Source: Leucogyrophana mollusca (Eukaryota; Basidiomycota; Agaricomycetes; Boletales). Taken from it: DNA of 64,000 nt. Under the pieces are notes generated by a model that worked only from the letters and a program-made list of their open reading frames with translations, was not told the DNA's origin and ran no database searches. The translations under genes were made by a program, and so were the position numbers. The stretch lies in contig MU266418.1 of NCBI GenBank assembly GCA_021014945.1, positions 1-64,000 of the forward strand. The letters are read 5' to 3'. Positions 31,401-43,708 of this stretch are shown piece after piece (the stretch's first letter is position 1; every line of letters begins with the position of its first letter).

Positions 31401-34196
31401 TCAAAGCCCAATACCGCCATGGTAGGTGCGCATATGATCATAAATACCTTCCCCCTTCGGGAATGTCGCAAGGCACTCCCAGCAAATGTGCGTTTGGCAT
31501 CGAGTGCAAGTCATGTGGTTGCAACCTTCAGCCCTCTCTATTGTCGCCTTGCACCCCGGACAGCTCTTCACGTCGTGGCTCTCTGCCCATTCCGTGAAGA
31601 GTTTGTCGTCGGCGACGTCTCGCTCCTCGCACGTCAAGCCGTCATGATACTCCACGTGACACGCGGGGCATATGCGGATGAGGCAGGAGGGACACTGCAG
31701 GACAACGTCTTGTGGAGCAGATCGATAAACCTGAGTGCAGTCGGGAGTGGGACAATGATGGAACTCTTCAGGGCGGGAGTGTACGTATTTCCAGAACGAT
31801 GTTTCGGTGATCGCCTCGAAATCCTCGGCAGAGAGAAGTTTCTGGGCTACTGACAGGGAGATCCGATGAGTACATGATGCATCGTTGCCTAGACAAGACA
31901 ACGGGAAGAGCTTGTTGTCTTTGGCAGCGACGAGGTAGCCGGAGAGGCATGATTGACACCACTGGTGGCCACAATCAAGGGTTGTGGGGAAGACGGGCTC
32001 GCTAAGGCAAACTGGACAAATGACCGTGGATTTGCGCCTCTCGTCGACGTGGCGTTTCTGTGCGTTACGGACGACTTTACATGCGAGCTGGAAAGTCTGC
32101 TCGTTACCACGGATAACGAGGTTACGCTTTCCGAGATCCAGGATACAATTTTCTTCCCCTAGGTCTTGCTGCAGCTTGATGAGGTCCGAGCAGAGGAAAA
32201 GTCCGATCAGCCTGCCAGTCAGGGGAATTTCCCAAAACTGCTGGGCTTTCAAAGCCTCGTAGCGCTTGACGATCTCGCGCCGGACGTATTGTCGTTTAGC
32301 TATAGGTCCGAAGAGAGTGATGGTACGCCTCGTCAGATCTCCTTGAACCTGTATACCATCGTAACGGCGCTCCAACTCCTTGATGTACGCGTACCCGCAC
32401 GGACGGGCGAAGAACCCGTCCCAGACTGGCTTCTTGTCAACTACGACGAGCTCTCCGCGTAGCAAGCGCTCAAACTCCAGTTTCAGTTGGCTCAGCTGCG
32501 TGATATCTTCAGCTGTCAGCTTGATAAAAACTCCTGCTCCCTGGTGTGCAGCTCGATCCACTACTGTTACTGCATTCCGATATCTCCACTGCCAAGACCA
32601 CCGAAGGCGAGCGATGTCACCTTGCAATTTATCGTACGCTGACCTGGGTAATGGATAGGACACGGTCTGTAGATGACGTACAGAGATTTGCGTTCTCCCG
32701 AGTGCCACAGGGCGCCGTCCATCGAGATATTCGAGAGCAACTTGGGCTTCGTGAGGGGACGCAAAGTCAACCCAGGCTTTGACCACGCCATCACGGAAGG
32801 GTGGAGGAACTAAGTCAAACCGCAAAATCTCGCCGCATTCATCCAACATCTTCTTGATACACTTGACGGCGTTGTCGATCGAAGTGTAGTTGGGCTTTTC
32901 GAGCATGATGGATTCCGCGGGGCCATATTTCTCAATTTCCTTTTGACTGGTGGTGGGGGGCAAGTTACGGAAGATGACGTTGTAAGCGCCGACTGCGGGT
33001 AGACCATCGTATAGAGCTGCGGTCACGACATAGTTCTGAATCGTGTGGTCGTTCGCCATCTCAACAGCTTTCTTTGCTTCGTCCAAAGTAGCATATCCAG
33101 CATAGCCTAACCGGTAAGGTGCTTCCCATTCGATGCGCACGGAAGTGTCGTTGAGAGTTGCGTTGCCGCGCCCGGAGTTGTTGATTGGCAGCTTGGCGGT
33201 TAACCGTTTATTGGCAAATTCGAAGCCATTTAGTTTCACGGCAGCCTCCATGGCCTCGGCTGCAGTGGAGAACTGCACTTTGACAGTGATGACCTTTGCG
33301 CTGGAATGTTCCGGGACTTGCAGGGCATCGATCTGACCGAAGGGAGCAAGGATACGATTGAGAGTGCGAGGAAGTGTGTTCGATGCTACGTTGCCGAGAT
33401 GGACCCACCGAGTTTCAAAACCGGTGATGATGTCCTGGACTTCGAACCCTTCGCTAAATTTAACTTTTGTGTGATTGGAGAGGGTGACTGTGAGCGGTGG
33501 CTCCGGAGCCTTCTGTTTCGCTTTTGTGAAGGGTTGGCCACCCTGCAATTGCAATTCGGTCGTAGGGGCGGCGGCAGGTTGGGCGGCGTCAGGTTGGGCG
33601 GCGGCAGGTTTGGCAGTCACCGTGGTACCAGGCGGTATTCGTTGAGTTCCCCTGCGAATGCCCAAGGGCGGATCAGACTGGCTGTTCCGCGAATCACACT
33701 GTAACCGAGCGGCTGTCTAATCACGGGGAAAATATGAGTGAATGCCCTTCGATTGATTGTTTAGGCTCACATCATTGGGACTGTCACGGTGAACATATGG
33801 ACACGGCTGTCGACGACAGCAACCACGCACGAAAGCTCGACAGTATTCTCTCGGGGACTCCTGCGTTTGATGGGAACCAGTGGGTGACGAAGTGGTAGCT
33901 AACGTTGGCTGCAAATGTATATGGTAGGTGGCGGAAAGGAGGAGTTGTAAACGACTTACCAACGGAGCGCGATGGTTGTCTGCAGCGTGACAATAAGTGG
34001 GCGGGCGTGCGCGCCAGGAATCGTCGTTTATGGCCCTGGAGCGGCTCCAAGATTGTGAAGGATTCATTGGGGTTGGCAACTTCATGGCCCTCTCGCTGGG
34101 TAGATATGGAAGCGGTGCATGGTCCAAGTGTGGGTTGTGGAGCTCGAATGTCCTGTGCTCCTGTGTACGCGACGTCTCGGCGCGTGCATTGGACAT
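31401..34196 (-). CDS. RBR-type E3 ubiquitin ligase with N-terminal CCCH finger and RRM-like domain
   Basis: Three exons (34196-33960, 33860-33771, 33716-31401) give about 880 residues. The 30-codon second exon encodes a CCCH zinc finger (CRAFVRGCCRRQPCPYVH). After a Pro/Ala/Gln-rich linker comes an RRM-like stretch (VHLGNVASNTLPRTLNRILA, AKVITVKVQFSTAAEAMEAA) and probably a second one. The C-terminus is a full RBR module: RING1 (CPVCLSEPVFPTTLDCGHQW), IBR (HCPTPDCTQVY ... CPACHVEYHDGLTC) and RING2 (SCPGCKATIERAEGCNHMTC). The likely catalytic thioester cysteine is in NHMTC, followed by CQTHICWECL. RBR enzymes pass ubiquitin through this cysteine. Combining RNA-binding modules with RBR suggests an RNA-linked ubiquitin ligase; substrates are unknown. 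Confidence 0.85.
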
Positions 34197-34221
34197 TGCA
34201 CCCTGGGCATGGTGTCAATCG

Positions 34222-35327
34222 GAAACGCGGTTCGGAATGGTTTGTCGACGATTTACCTTGGGGGTACGCCAACTTTTGGAATAGCGCGCTTGGTGGCTAG
34301 ACGCGGACGGCAAACTGACATTAATCTCGTCAGAATGGCCTTGAGAGGTAACTATATCCACGAGAGACCTGTAGATCAGCTCTCCTTCTGTTTCGAGACT
34401 ACTTCCGGTGGCGCGAGACCCAAGAGGTGAGATATGTGGCTATATGATAGACACGTCAGCACCTCAAAACCTGAGGATACTTCGATTGTGCGTACGGCGT
34501 CCCTGCGTAACTCAACCGGGCGGTCGGGATTCTTGATACCCAGTATCGACTTGAGGTGTGAGAGGGGGTCTTCGGACGAGGTATCATTCACCTAGCAATA
34601 GCCGTGAGACCTGCGTCATACAAACGTAGAATAAGCTCACAGAGAGTACAGGAGGCGATGATTGGAACTTGTCCGAGCATGTCGAAGAATTACTTTGGCT
34701 TATATTGTTCATTATATGTGGCAATGGAGCCCGCTGGGGATGAGAGGGTGGGTCCCCCGTGGATAAGCACGTACTGCCCCTCTGTGAGGGGAAAGGTCGT
34801 GTATGTTTTTCGTCGTTGCGACGTGCACGTAGGGTATTGGTGATAGGGGGAACATGCGCAGGAAGATCATATAGGGAGCTTCGACATGAGTTGAGCTTGA
34901 AACTGTCATCTCTCCTCGCCGTATGGGGAGTTGAAGGGTATTGAGGACAGCTGGCATCCGAGGGTGTCCCCACTGCTACGTCGTAGCTTGGAGGTGGTTC
35001 GTCATGGCCCAGGTTTCTTCTACGCTGAACCTAGAGGAAATGTTTCAAACGCTGGAGCAGTTTGAGGCCGTAAGTACTTGCCAAAGATTTGTCGCCTCGT
35101 GTTGGTACAGTGCTACATAGCTGGATTGACGTACAAGCTTCCTGAAATCCATCCATGCATCTTTCTCTCTCGGCTGAGATCTTCGTGTGGTCGCCTTCGA
35201 AGAGTCGCCCTTTGACTGGCGCTGCCAGTGGGGCAGGCTTCTTGCGGTCTTTCGTTACAGTATTCCGTCTGCTACTCACAGCTGGGCCGCTTGTGGCCTC
35301 CTTTCGGCTACCAGTTCCTGCGGCCAT
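34222..35327 (-). pseudogene. Unresolved coding-like locus, possibly a decayed or mis-sequenced gene
   Basis: Several stretches look coding on the minus strand but I could not join them cleanly. A 5' piece starts MAAGTGSRKEATSGPA and includes APVKGRLFEGDHTKISAERE. A second runs DEPPPSYDVAVGTPSDASC to YDLPAHVPPITNTL; a well-formed 48-bp intron joins it to QYVLIHGGPTLSSPAGSIAT and YNEQYKPK. An in-frame TAA (34690-34692) then interrupts before FFDMLGQVPIIASCTLCELI and LRLYDAGLTAIA. An in-frame TAG also separates the first two pieces unless an unseen splice removes it. The PPPSY motif is a typical WW-domain/Nedd4 ligand. I do not recognise the family; an active gene with a model I failed to find is as likely as a pseudogene. 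Confidence 0.3.
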
Positions 35328-36317
35328 TGCGTACTAGAGCAGAGTGTAGCAGCAGGGTGGCAAAAAGCGTTGGGGTAGATAGTAGCTGGCGCTTAGGCCT
35401 TAGGGTCAAAGCAGATGTATCCATTGGAGCCGGCGCTCTTCCATTTGATATATATGACTCGAGCATCTCATTGGCGGATTATTTGATACTGGTATAGAAC
35501 GCAAGCGCCCACTACCTATCCGACAATTTCAAGGGCTCCTTGAAATGCAGCGACTAATATATGACAAAGCGCCAAAACATCTAAATTTATGGCGCTTCAA
35601 AAATCGGAGGAAATGCAACTTGGGTCACCAAAAGTCTGGCGAAACATTAAGCACAGAAGTGCACACATCTTGTATGCTGTGTTTCACCTTCGAATTTGAA
35701 ACTTAGGAGGTCGAACATACGGGAAGGAAAGTCGGAAGAATGTGAAACAAGCTGTGCGTCCCATTGATCGAGGTACGAGCAGAAAATTGACTGACTGCGG
35801 GGCGTCTGTAACTGGGGAGGTGCGGTAATCAGTGTTGGTTCTCTCCATCTATCTCCGAATGTGACGAGCCGTGCAGCGTTTACATTGGTCGTCATAGCAT
35901 ACATTCCGAAAAGCAAGGGTCCTACTACCTGCTGGGTCGGGGTATCGAATCGATGGAAACTGGGTACATGAGACTGGTGATGCAACAGATGATGGTTTGG
36001 GTGCCAAGGGTTAATACAAGGTGCGGGGTGCCGGTATTAGTTCCAGAGGGTGTAGTCGGCAGGTCGATTGCAGAGTCTGTTGGGTATACGTGAGATGCGA
36101 GGTCGAGAGAGCTGCCGAATAATGCGAGGGTCCCGTGGTGGATGGTACGGAGTTAAAGCGAAGTCCAAAGGCGGCTGAGAATAAATGAGTTCATGTGAAC
36201 GGTGGGAAGGAAGCATAGTGACAGGAAGTGCGAGCTTCTTGTGCGTAGCCGAAAAGGGGGAAAGCGAGGGAAAGAACTGTTTGATATTGAAAACTAAGCA
36301 TGCGCTCTGGTAAATTG
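35328..36317. other. About 1 kb without a supported gene
   Basis: Lies between the unresolved locus and KAR5. A 112-codon minus-strand frame (35985-35647) has no recognisable domain and no good splice partners. Nothing else seen. Confidence 0.4.
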
Positions 36318-38465
36318 TTAGGTCGTCAATAAAAAGCTATGCTTGGGGCAATATCTCAACACCATTACCGTCACAAGGGAGAAACACAGCTCGAGGAGGC
36401 GCCAGAGAACAGTCGCGAGGCTGATGCCTGTACGAAAGGAGTGTGAACTTAGCAGATTATCAATCGGGGATGGGCCTGCCCAAGATCATCTGTTAGTGGC
36501 ATTCAGAGTACGATCAATATGCAACGTACCCGGCCACAAAGACCGCAAGACTGATATTGCAGCCAGTTTCAGCCAGTGGCCAACGGTATCCTGACGTATG
36601 TTGGCTTTGATCATGTTGGCTGTTTGGTTGATGGCTTGCATTTCATCGTATGTGAGGGCTGTGAGCTGGGTGACAACATCAACGAGACGAGCGGTCGAAT
36701 CTGTTGCCTCTTGCTGGATCCTGTGAGCTGCGTGGGCCTGATTGACAGATGTTGCTAGTGCATCGGAAGCTTGGTCAATTGAGTTTTGGAGCTCTCGGAT
36801 CGACTGAAACAGAAGTTTCATTATGCGACTGGGGATCGGTAGGCAGCAACGAAGTTACAGTGTGCATTGACATGAAGCCGCTCTCGAGCAAGATCCACTG
36901 TTGACGGAGATAGTCCTGGACGGAGATAGGATATCAGAGCACGATCATTAACAAAGGATCCTCTCACAGCTGCTTCGAAACTGCGCTGATTTTGATCCGC
37001 GATGAGAGAGAATACCGTATCTAGCTCGGAGGAAATGGACTGCTGAAATGTGGGCAACAGAACTGATAAAAATTCCGAGTGCTTATTGAATACTGTAAGA
37101 TTAGACGCGAAATACTGTCCGAGGGATTGAACACACGTGACGGTATACGTCGTCCATCATGCCATGGACCTGTGCGACGAATGAGTTGGGAAACCAACAT
37201 AAAACGTCAGGAGCATACCTTTGCTATTGACTGAAGGTGGCTATCCTGATATTGTTGCTGAAGACCGGATATCGTGCCCTCTATATCACTAAAGAACTGA
37301 CAAGTTGACTCATTTGGGAGGAATCATCTGGGGCTCTGTTCACTGCACATACCGAATGTATCCTGTCACCCAGCACTGTAGCCATCGCATCCGATGTGGC
37401 TTGGATTTTGTCCGTCGTCGCGTGTAGGGTGCTCAGATCGTCACGAAAGGCCTGTAAGAAATCAATGGTAGCCCATCAAGACCTGACAAGTAATTTTACG
37501 AACTCTCAGGGAGTGTTCCCATCCTTGGATATTCGTCTTGGAGATCTTCTCCCGGTTCAGTATGATGCGAATGAGTGAAACTTTCTCTAGTGTGATGTTT
37601 CTATATATATCCTTCGCGACGTCTGCAAGTACGGTGAGCAATGAGACGGACACTCAAGTTTATACCAACCAATGTCCATCCATCTTCGAAAAGCGTAACA
37701 TAGTTGGGCTAGAGACACCGATCAGAAAAACATTCCCAGATGGAAGTGAGAACTTGCGAATCTCTCGCAGGTATCCGGAATAACTGGACCAGAATTGAGC
37801 ACTGCGAGATAAAGCTCTGCCAGATGCCGTAGTAAATGATACAATGTTCCTGAATCATAATAACAAACTTACTCTACGCATTCACCTTGAGCCTGATGGG
37901 CAGATCCGACTGGTAACGGTATTCGGCCACCGGTAAAGTCTCCGCATTCCATTGGTGGAGCGTGACGACGCGCAGTGGCCAGCTCGCACAGCGTCATTGC
38001 GATGGCAGCTACAGTGATGTGTAAGAAGGCCATGTGTACGATATGCGCACACTCCAATACCCTGGACGCGTTCATCCTCTCCCATGTGAGACTCTCCACA
38101 GCGTGTGCGAAGGAGACTAGCGGCATTTTGAAAACAATCAGATTTCCGAGCATATGTGTCCAGTGCATCTGGTGCTTGGCAAGTCAGTTCAGGCTGCATC
38201 TCGCACAAATAATTCTGTACTTGTGCTTGTGAAAAGCGCGTCGACTTCTTCTATCGTGAGTCCATCTGCTCAGAAATATCTCAGGTGATCAGATAACACA
38301 AATCCGACAATGACCCCGACCATTATCCGCCTTCAAGTGTCTGAAGTTAATGGCCTCATTGGCATTGTTATCGTGGTTTGGTTGTGGAGTTTGCGAGGAC
38401 CAAGACCACGCGAAGCACGAGCAACAGTGAAGGCCGATTAAGAGTGAGGCTTGAAGCCCGAACAT
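36318..38465 (-). CDS. KAR5: Nuclear fusion (karyogamy) protein, Kar5/Tht1 family
   Basis: Kar5-family proteins sit in the nuclear envelope/ER and are needed for nuclei to fuse after mating. Early exons are 38465-38321, 38265-38221, 38174-38061 and 38008-37873, with matching phases. The start MFGLQASLLIGLHCCSCFAW is a signal-peptide-like segment. The luminal cysteine-rich domain carries the family pattern SDCFQNAASLLRTRCGE, then AAIAMTLCELATARRHAPPM with ECGDF, QGECVE, AQFWSSYSGYLREI, LCYAFRRWMDI and AKDIYRNITLEKV. Long coiled-coil exons follow (FRDDLSTLHATTDKIQATSD; FFSDIEGTISGLQQQYQDSH; FQQSISSELDTVFSLIADQN), then hydrophobic C-terminal segments (VGHWLKLAAISVLRSLWPG; WRLLELCFSLVTVMV). The stop is at 36318-36320. 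Exon borders between 37.8 and 36.8 kb are only partly resolved. Regulation by mating is expected from the family, not visible here. Confidence 0.85.
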
Positions 38466-39051
38466 GTCTTGCCGCCGCTAGTATCAGCGCAAAACGTTAA
38501 CCTAGCACTGGCCTTGTTGCACTTTGGTCTGCGCTCGCGAATGTAAATGAAGAGAAAGCGGAGAGAAAGTGTCAAATAGAGGATGTCGAAAAGACTCTCA
38601 CGCGGTCACGGGTCAATGGACTAACTTCCGAACCAGGACCCGATCTCCTCTAGTCTCGCCTCTCTTGTGGTTTTCCGCAGGCATACCATAAGTATAGAAG
38701 CGAAGACAGTCGTTCCTTCTCAATGACGAATCTCTTCTGTATGGTCCTCCAACAGACTGTCGCCAGAGCCATAATAGTCAATATATGTTTGCTCTCGTTC
38801 GTTTGTCTTGGGTCTATATATCGGCGATCGTCTTGCTGCTTCGAGAAGAGGACACAAGTCCTCCAGTCTTCGTCGTATCACGAGTGGAGAATCACATGCA
38901 TCATGATGCATGACGCATGCGCAGTTCGCGACACCCGGGATGACCGGTTGGATTAGTTAAAGGGCACACCTGTTGACGCCAGCGAGCGCTAACATTCCCG
39001 CAGAACCAGCTTGCGAAGGTCCTTCAGCTCAAAACAGCCCGGAAACCAACC
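38466..39051. promoter_or_regulatory. Divergent promoter region between KAR5 and the GST gene
   Basis: 586 bp separating start codons on opposite strands. GTCTATATATCGG (38811) is a TATA-like box; pyrimidine-rich tracts lie on both sides. Specific operator sites cannot be assigned. Confidence 0.45.
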
Positions 39052-40097
39052 ATGTCAGTACCACAAGGGCATCAACCTTCACTCTCGCAACCCAAAGTGA
39101 TTGTTCACCACCTGAACGATTCGCGTTCCCAACGCGTCCTCTGGCTTCTCGTTCGTTCTGATAGCCGATTCATCTTCCGGGATCTGATGGAATCGCGTGT
39201 GTATTCACAGGAAGAACTCGAGGTCCCCTATGAAATCAAGAATTACAGCCGCAATGCCGACCGTCGTGCCCCGAAGGAACTCCTCGATGTCAGTCCTTTG
39301 GGAAAGTCGCCAGTGATAACCGACGGAGATGTTACCCTGGCTGAAAGCGGGGCCATCGTCAGTACGTTGCTGTGTGCCGTCAATTGAGTGCCCACGGACA
39401 TTGCCCCTTTAGCATACCTCATTGAACGCTACGGAAAAGACAAAGACCAGCCTCCCGCATCTGGCCGACTGCATGATCTATACTGTAAGCTTGCAGACAC
39501 CTGAACCTCGTCCCGACTGAAACCGACGATGATAGTCACACATTACTCGGAGGGATCGTTCATGCCGCTTCTTGTCCAAAAGCTCATTTTAACCATCATC
39601 CCTCAGAAAGCTCCCATTTTCATTAGCTTCTTGCTCCGCATGGTGCTCGGTCAAGTGGTCAAACAGGTATTGGACCCCGAGCTACGAAAACATCAAGCCT
39701 TGGTCTGTGACATTCTCCTATTTTGAGAGCGTGTACTCACAATATTCAATATCATTGTGTTAGATCGAAGACCACTTGGCGAAGTCCGGGACTTGGTTTG
39801 CCGGTGGCGAACACCCCACCGCTGCGGACTACATGATGGCGTTCCCATTAGAGGCCTTGGTTTCTGAGGAGCCACACTTTGTGGGCCCAAAGGCATTAGC
39901 TTTCGTCAACAATGTTCAGAGCCGGTATGTTCGGCATTGTCTGTGCGTACGTCTGTGCACTTACAACAGAACTTAAATTTGTGATTAGCCCGGCCTATAA
40001 ACGCGTGAGTCGCTCCATGTCTCGAAGATATGATCCCTTACGCTTTACCTGCTAGGCGCTGGACAGAGGAGGGAAGTACACGTATGCGAAACTTTGA
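39052..40097 (+). CDS. Glutathione S-transferase (Gtt1-like)
   Basis: Detoxifying enzyme that conjugates glutathione to electrophiles. The N-terminal thioredoxin fold begins PKVIVHHLNDSRSQRVLWLL, where the serine of SRSQR is in the catalytic position, followed by EELEVPYEIKNYSR, the cis-proline segment PLGKSPVITDGDVTLAESGA and the glutathione-contacting ESGAIV. The all-helical C-terminal domain includes YTHYSEGSFMPLLVQKLILT, a membrane-like stretch typical of Gtt1 proteins, and the conserved GGEHPTAADYMMAFPLEAL. The last exons encode PAYKRALDRGGKYTYAKL. About seven short exons; the stop is at 40095. Gtt1-type enzymes are often on the ER membrane. Confident at family level. Confidence 0.88.
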
Positions 40098-40801
40098 GAC
40101 GACAAGTACCAAGGATTTGGACTACTAGTACCATGTGTCACTTCCATGGGTTGTGCTGTTCCAAAGAAACATTGACCTCAGCGATCTCACCCGTCACACT
40201 AACTTGAAGGTGCACTTTGCTTGAGGTGCTTATCGCAGCAGCCGTGGAACAGGGCCACTGGAGCTCACTAGGGTATCGGCACATAACCCACGTCTATTCA
40301 TGTCTCGTGCCAAACGACAAGCAAGGTAATGCACGCAGACGTCGGCCATGAAGCTACGCTGCCCAGCACCTAACACCGGCAAGTGTTTTCGTCTTTTGAA
40401 TATGTTATTGGTTCTCAGACTTGGCTGAGAATCTCCGATTTCCGCGAACGGTTTCACCTCTCGTCCACTAGTTGCAAACAACCCATAAGATTCAATATAT
40501 ATATGCGAGGCGCAGTCACCGAGCTAAGGTATGATTATAATGTAATTCAATACAGTCCAGAATCTATAATGCGAATGCGATGGTACGGGTGCATTTACTA
40601 CGGGTACAAGAGCGCTCAGGAAGTCCATACATGATAGAGATGCGAGGATATATGCAAGTGCGATGCTGAAGTGACCCCTGGAGAGAACACCAAGAACGAA
40701 CGTATGGAGTAGTGTATGAACGAAGAAAAGGATTGGCGAGAAAGAAGGGAGATATGTGGTGTCCGAAAAGAAAACCTCTCTAGAAGATGAACATACCAAA
40801 T
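40098..40801. other. Convergent intergenic region
   Basis: 700 bp between the GST stop and the minus-strand stop at 40802. Only shadow frames are present; no repeats of note. Confidence 0.5.
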
Positions 40802-42440
40802 TCACCGACGATCTTCACCTCTACTTTTTCTGGAGCCAAGAGATCCTGACATTGCCTTGTGCTCCCAATAAGCGTGCCCTTCCCCTTCCACCCAGTCCCC
40901 CGTAACGGGGTCCCTTTCAAAATCGCCGTCACGATACCCGTACCTCCTCTGAAGGAGCTGCAGCAGAGGATTGCGCAGGGCAGGGTCCATGCGCACGGTT
41001 TCTCCCGGATGATAGCTTCCTACTCCGTGGCGAGATAAGCTTTCTTCAAAGAGAGCTTCATCGTAAGTACAGCCACAGTTCAAGTGGCCCGGAGGTGCCA
41101 TGCGCGGAGGGTAGGCTCTGCGTTCACGTCTCGAGTCATGCCACGAGCAAAGTGCATTGCCAGCTCGGTTGAGCGAGCAAAAAAGTCGGATGCGCGCTTC
41201 GGTTCGGGCCTTCCAGGATGGGGGTATCGGCGCATTCTGCGGTGGCATTGGCGGGATAAGGGAAGCGATATTGTTGATGGAAGATGATTCTTGTTGTCGG
41301 TAGGGGCGATCAGGGAGGACAAGCCCTCCAGCTAATTCTCCCTCCAATTCTTTGATTCGCATGCGATCGGACTGATTAACGAGCTCCAACTCTCGCACTT
41401 TCTTCCGAAGGTGGTGGACTTCATCTTCCATGCTTGCATGGCGAGTGCGCGACATTTGGGGGCGAAGGTCGCTCGACTGGGACGGTGGACGAGTAAGGCC
41501 CATCATAGGCGTCCCGAGGTAAGATTCTGAAAATGGAGAGGATACGCCAGAACGAGTAGACATGTGTTGGGTATGACTTTGCTGGGAGGTCATATGGCTT
41601 GTGTATGCTGAAGGGAAAGCAGGCGATTGCGGGGAAATAGACTCCGGCGATGCATTATGGGTGGTTACAGTATTAATACCTTGGTATGGTGCATTTTGGT
41701 ACGGATTTCCGGCTGACATTGCTGAGGAAGAAGCGTGCTGAACGTAGGTTGAATGTGCTGGCATCGTAAGTTGGTCGTGTTGGCCGGCCATCCAGCTCAT
41801 CTGATCGCTTGGGTCCAAGGAATATGCTGCTCTAGACTTCGTCAGAGAAGGATCGCCAGCTCTGAGCTGTGGAGGCATGTTCATGTGACCGATCGCACCG
41901 GACAAACTAGAACTAGTTGTCATGTTCGAGTTGGAGGACTGTGGTCGGCCATCTGCTCCGGTATACGGCTGCCTCGAGAAAGGATGCTTCGACAACATCA
42001 GTGTCAGAGCATGTAAATCAGAAGCGAGTACTTACTGGAGCAAAAGCACTGGGACCATAGGATGACGACGCCAGAGCTCGCTGTGCGTCTTCCTGGCTTA
42101 TCCGTCCAGAGGATTCCAGTTGCTCGGGATATTGTGGTTTGCTGGGACCTCTTGATCCCGATATACGACCAGACATGTTGCTATTGTCAACCCTTGGGCG
42201 AACTTGACGTGTCCAAGCGGAGGGAGACGTGAGTCGATCCGAAACAGCGTCAGGAGATAGAGAACGTCGTCGAGATTTAGAAGGAGTGTCTGCACTACTC
42301 AAGGGAGCTGACTGACAGGAAACAGGGGAAGGAAGGGGGGACACCCAATGCAATAGTGTCCGTTCTGAAGGCTCAACCTTGATGTCCACGGGGTAGCTAT
42401 TTCGTGACCTCAGCTGTTTAAATGGATGAGGCTTTTCCAT
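40802..42440 (-). CDS. Conserved Ser/Gln-rich protein with short coiled coil, unrecognised
   Basis: Two exons (42440-42036, 41986-40802) give 529 residues in phase. The first 330 residues are disordered, rich in S, P, Q and M (for example MTSQQSHTQHMSTRSGVSSP). A leucine-heptad segment follows: MEDEVHHLRKKVRELELVNQ then RMRIKELEGELAGG. The best conserved-looking part is the C-terminus: TEARIRLFCSLNRAGNALCS, WHDSRRERRAYPPRMAPPGH, LNCGCTYDEALFEESLSRHG and RNPLLQLLQRRYGYRDGDFE. It contains cysteine/histidine pairs that could bind metal, but I do not know the family. The heptads and low-complexity flank resemble transcription regulators; this is inference only. Confidence 0.72.
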
Positions 42441-43708
42441 CGTGGCCTAGGCAGTGCCGATCACACGGCTTGAACGGAGAAAACTGTAAAGACCAAAACC
42501 CGAGCAGGGAGCCTCGCTTGGTTCAGCAACGGACAGAGCCACAAAGACAAAGCAGTCGTAAGCAGGTACCGAAGAGATATGAACAACCGTGCGCCTGGAG
42601 GTTGGAGTCGGTCGCGACGGAGCCGTAGCGAAGATCAATTGTTGCGAAGGGGGGCTGATGATGCGACAGTTAACTCACAGCATGGCCACTCTTGACGACT
42701 TCGAGCAGCTTGCACCCGCGACGGGCTGTACATGGTGAGATGATCATATTGTAGAGGGATACCATTACTACAGGGTGTCCCTCACAACAAGAGATTTTGA
42801 TCTTTGGACCTATAAAGGCCGCAGTGCAGCCAGGCTGTTGGCACTGGGAGAGGTATTGATCATGGCACTGCCAAGCTGATCCGCTAGGGCTCACACACCA
42901 TCCGTTAGCCTTTCTCGGCGTTGGCTTGGGTGAAGTAGGTAACTTGGAACTGACAGCATTATCTTATTGTCTACGAGGTTGAAACTCGCAGGAGGTGGCG
43001 GAACGATCGAGAGGTGAAGGAGGAAAGGGAACCGGAGAAACCGATATATGGTGATGTACAATTAATTAATTGCTCGGTCAAATGAAGCGATGCGGTCAAG
43101 CCACCCGCGTCTGTTGTCTGCGTACACATCGTCTGGGTCACAGCCTCGACGTAGCCTTGGCAATTGAGTAGACGCGTATCGACTCAATTAAAGGTAAACG
43201 GCGAAACATATATTTCGCGCGCATACATGTTGTGTGGCATGATCTCAGCAGACTGACCGCATAACGATGGCCCACTATCACACGTCCCCACCCCGCCGAA
43301 TACGCGGCCAAGTGTCAATCTCACGATGTGTCAGAGGAGGTCGGGGGACTGTGTGTTCACCGGACGAAATGTACCTTTCTGCGCAGCGAAACATGAACAA
43401 GAATGATCGAGGACGAGCTCGGTCGCGGATTTCAGCGCGTCAGTGGCTTGGGGAGTGGTAAAGGAACCCCTGTTGCTTGCGTGTGCTCGATGTCGCAGAC
43501 GCGTTACAACGCAGGCGCTAAACTTCGGCAGACTCGGGACCGCCTCGCTCTTCTTTAAACCAGGGGTCGACCGCGCTGTTTCACAATGGTACGCAGACAA
43601 AAAGCGTCCCACTGGGGCAACGGCCCCTTCAGTCCATCTATAACCGACTGGTGAATCTGGCGGCGGCACAACCAACGCTGTACAGACATTGGAAGTGCTA
43701 GTGATCGG
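42441..43708. other. Upstream region of the unrecognised coiled-coil gene
   Basis: 1.27 kb between two minus-strand genes. A perfect GTGAGT donor at about 42681 (minus strand) and a CCGTTCAAG acceptor near 42470 suggest a 5'-UTR intron for the gene starting at 42440. The segment upstream of that donor can be read as a short Cys-rich frame (42894-42670) and could hold uORFs. No separate gene is supported. Confidence 0.4.

Noticed and set aside
35930..35960. GGGGTATCGAATCGATGG considered as a tRNA T-arm.
   Set aside because: No acceptor or anticodon stems can be paired around it on either strand.
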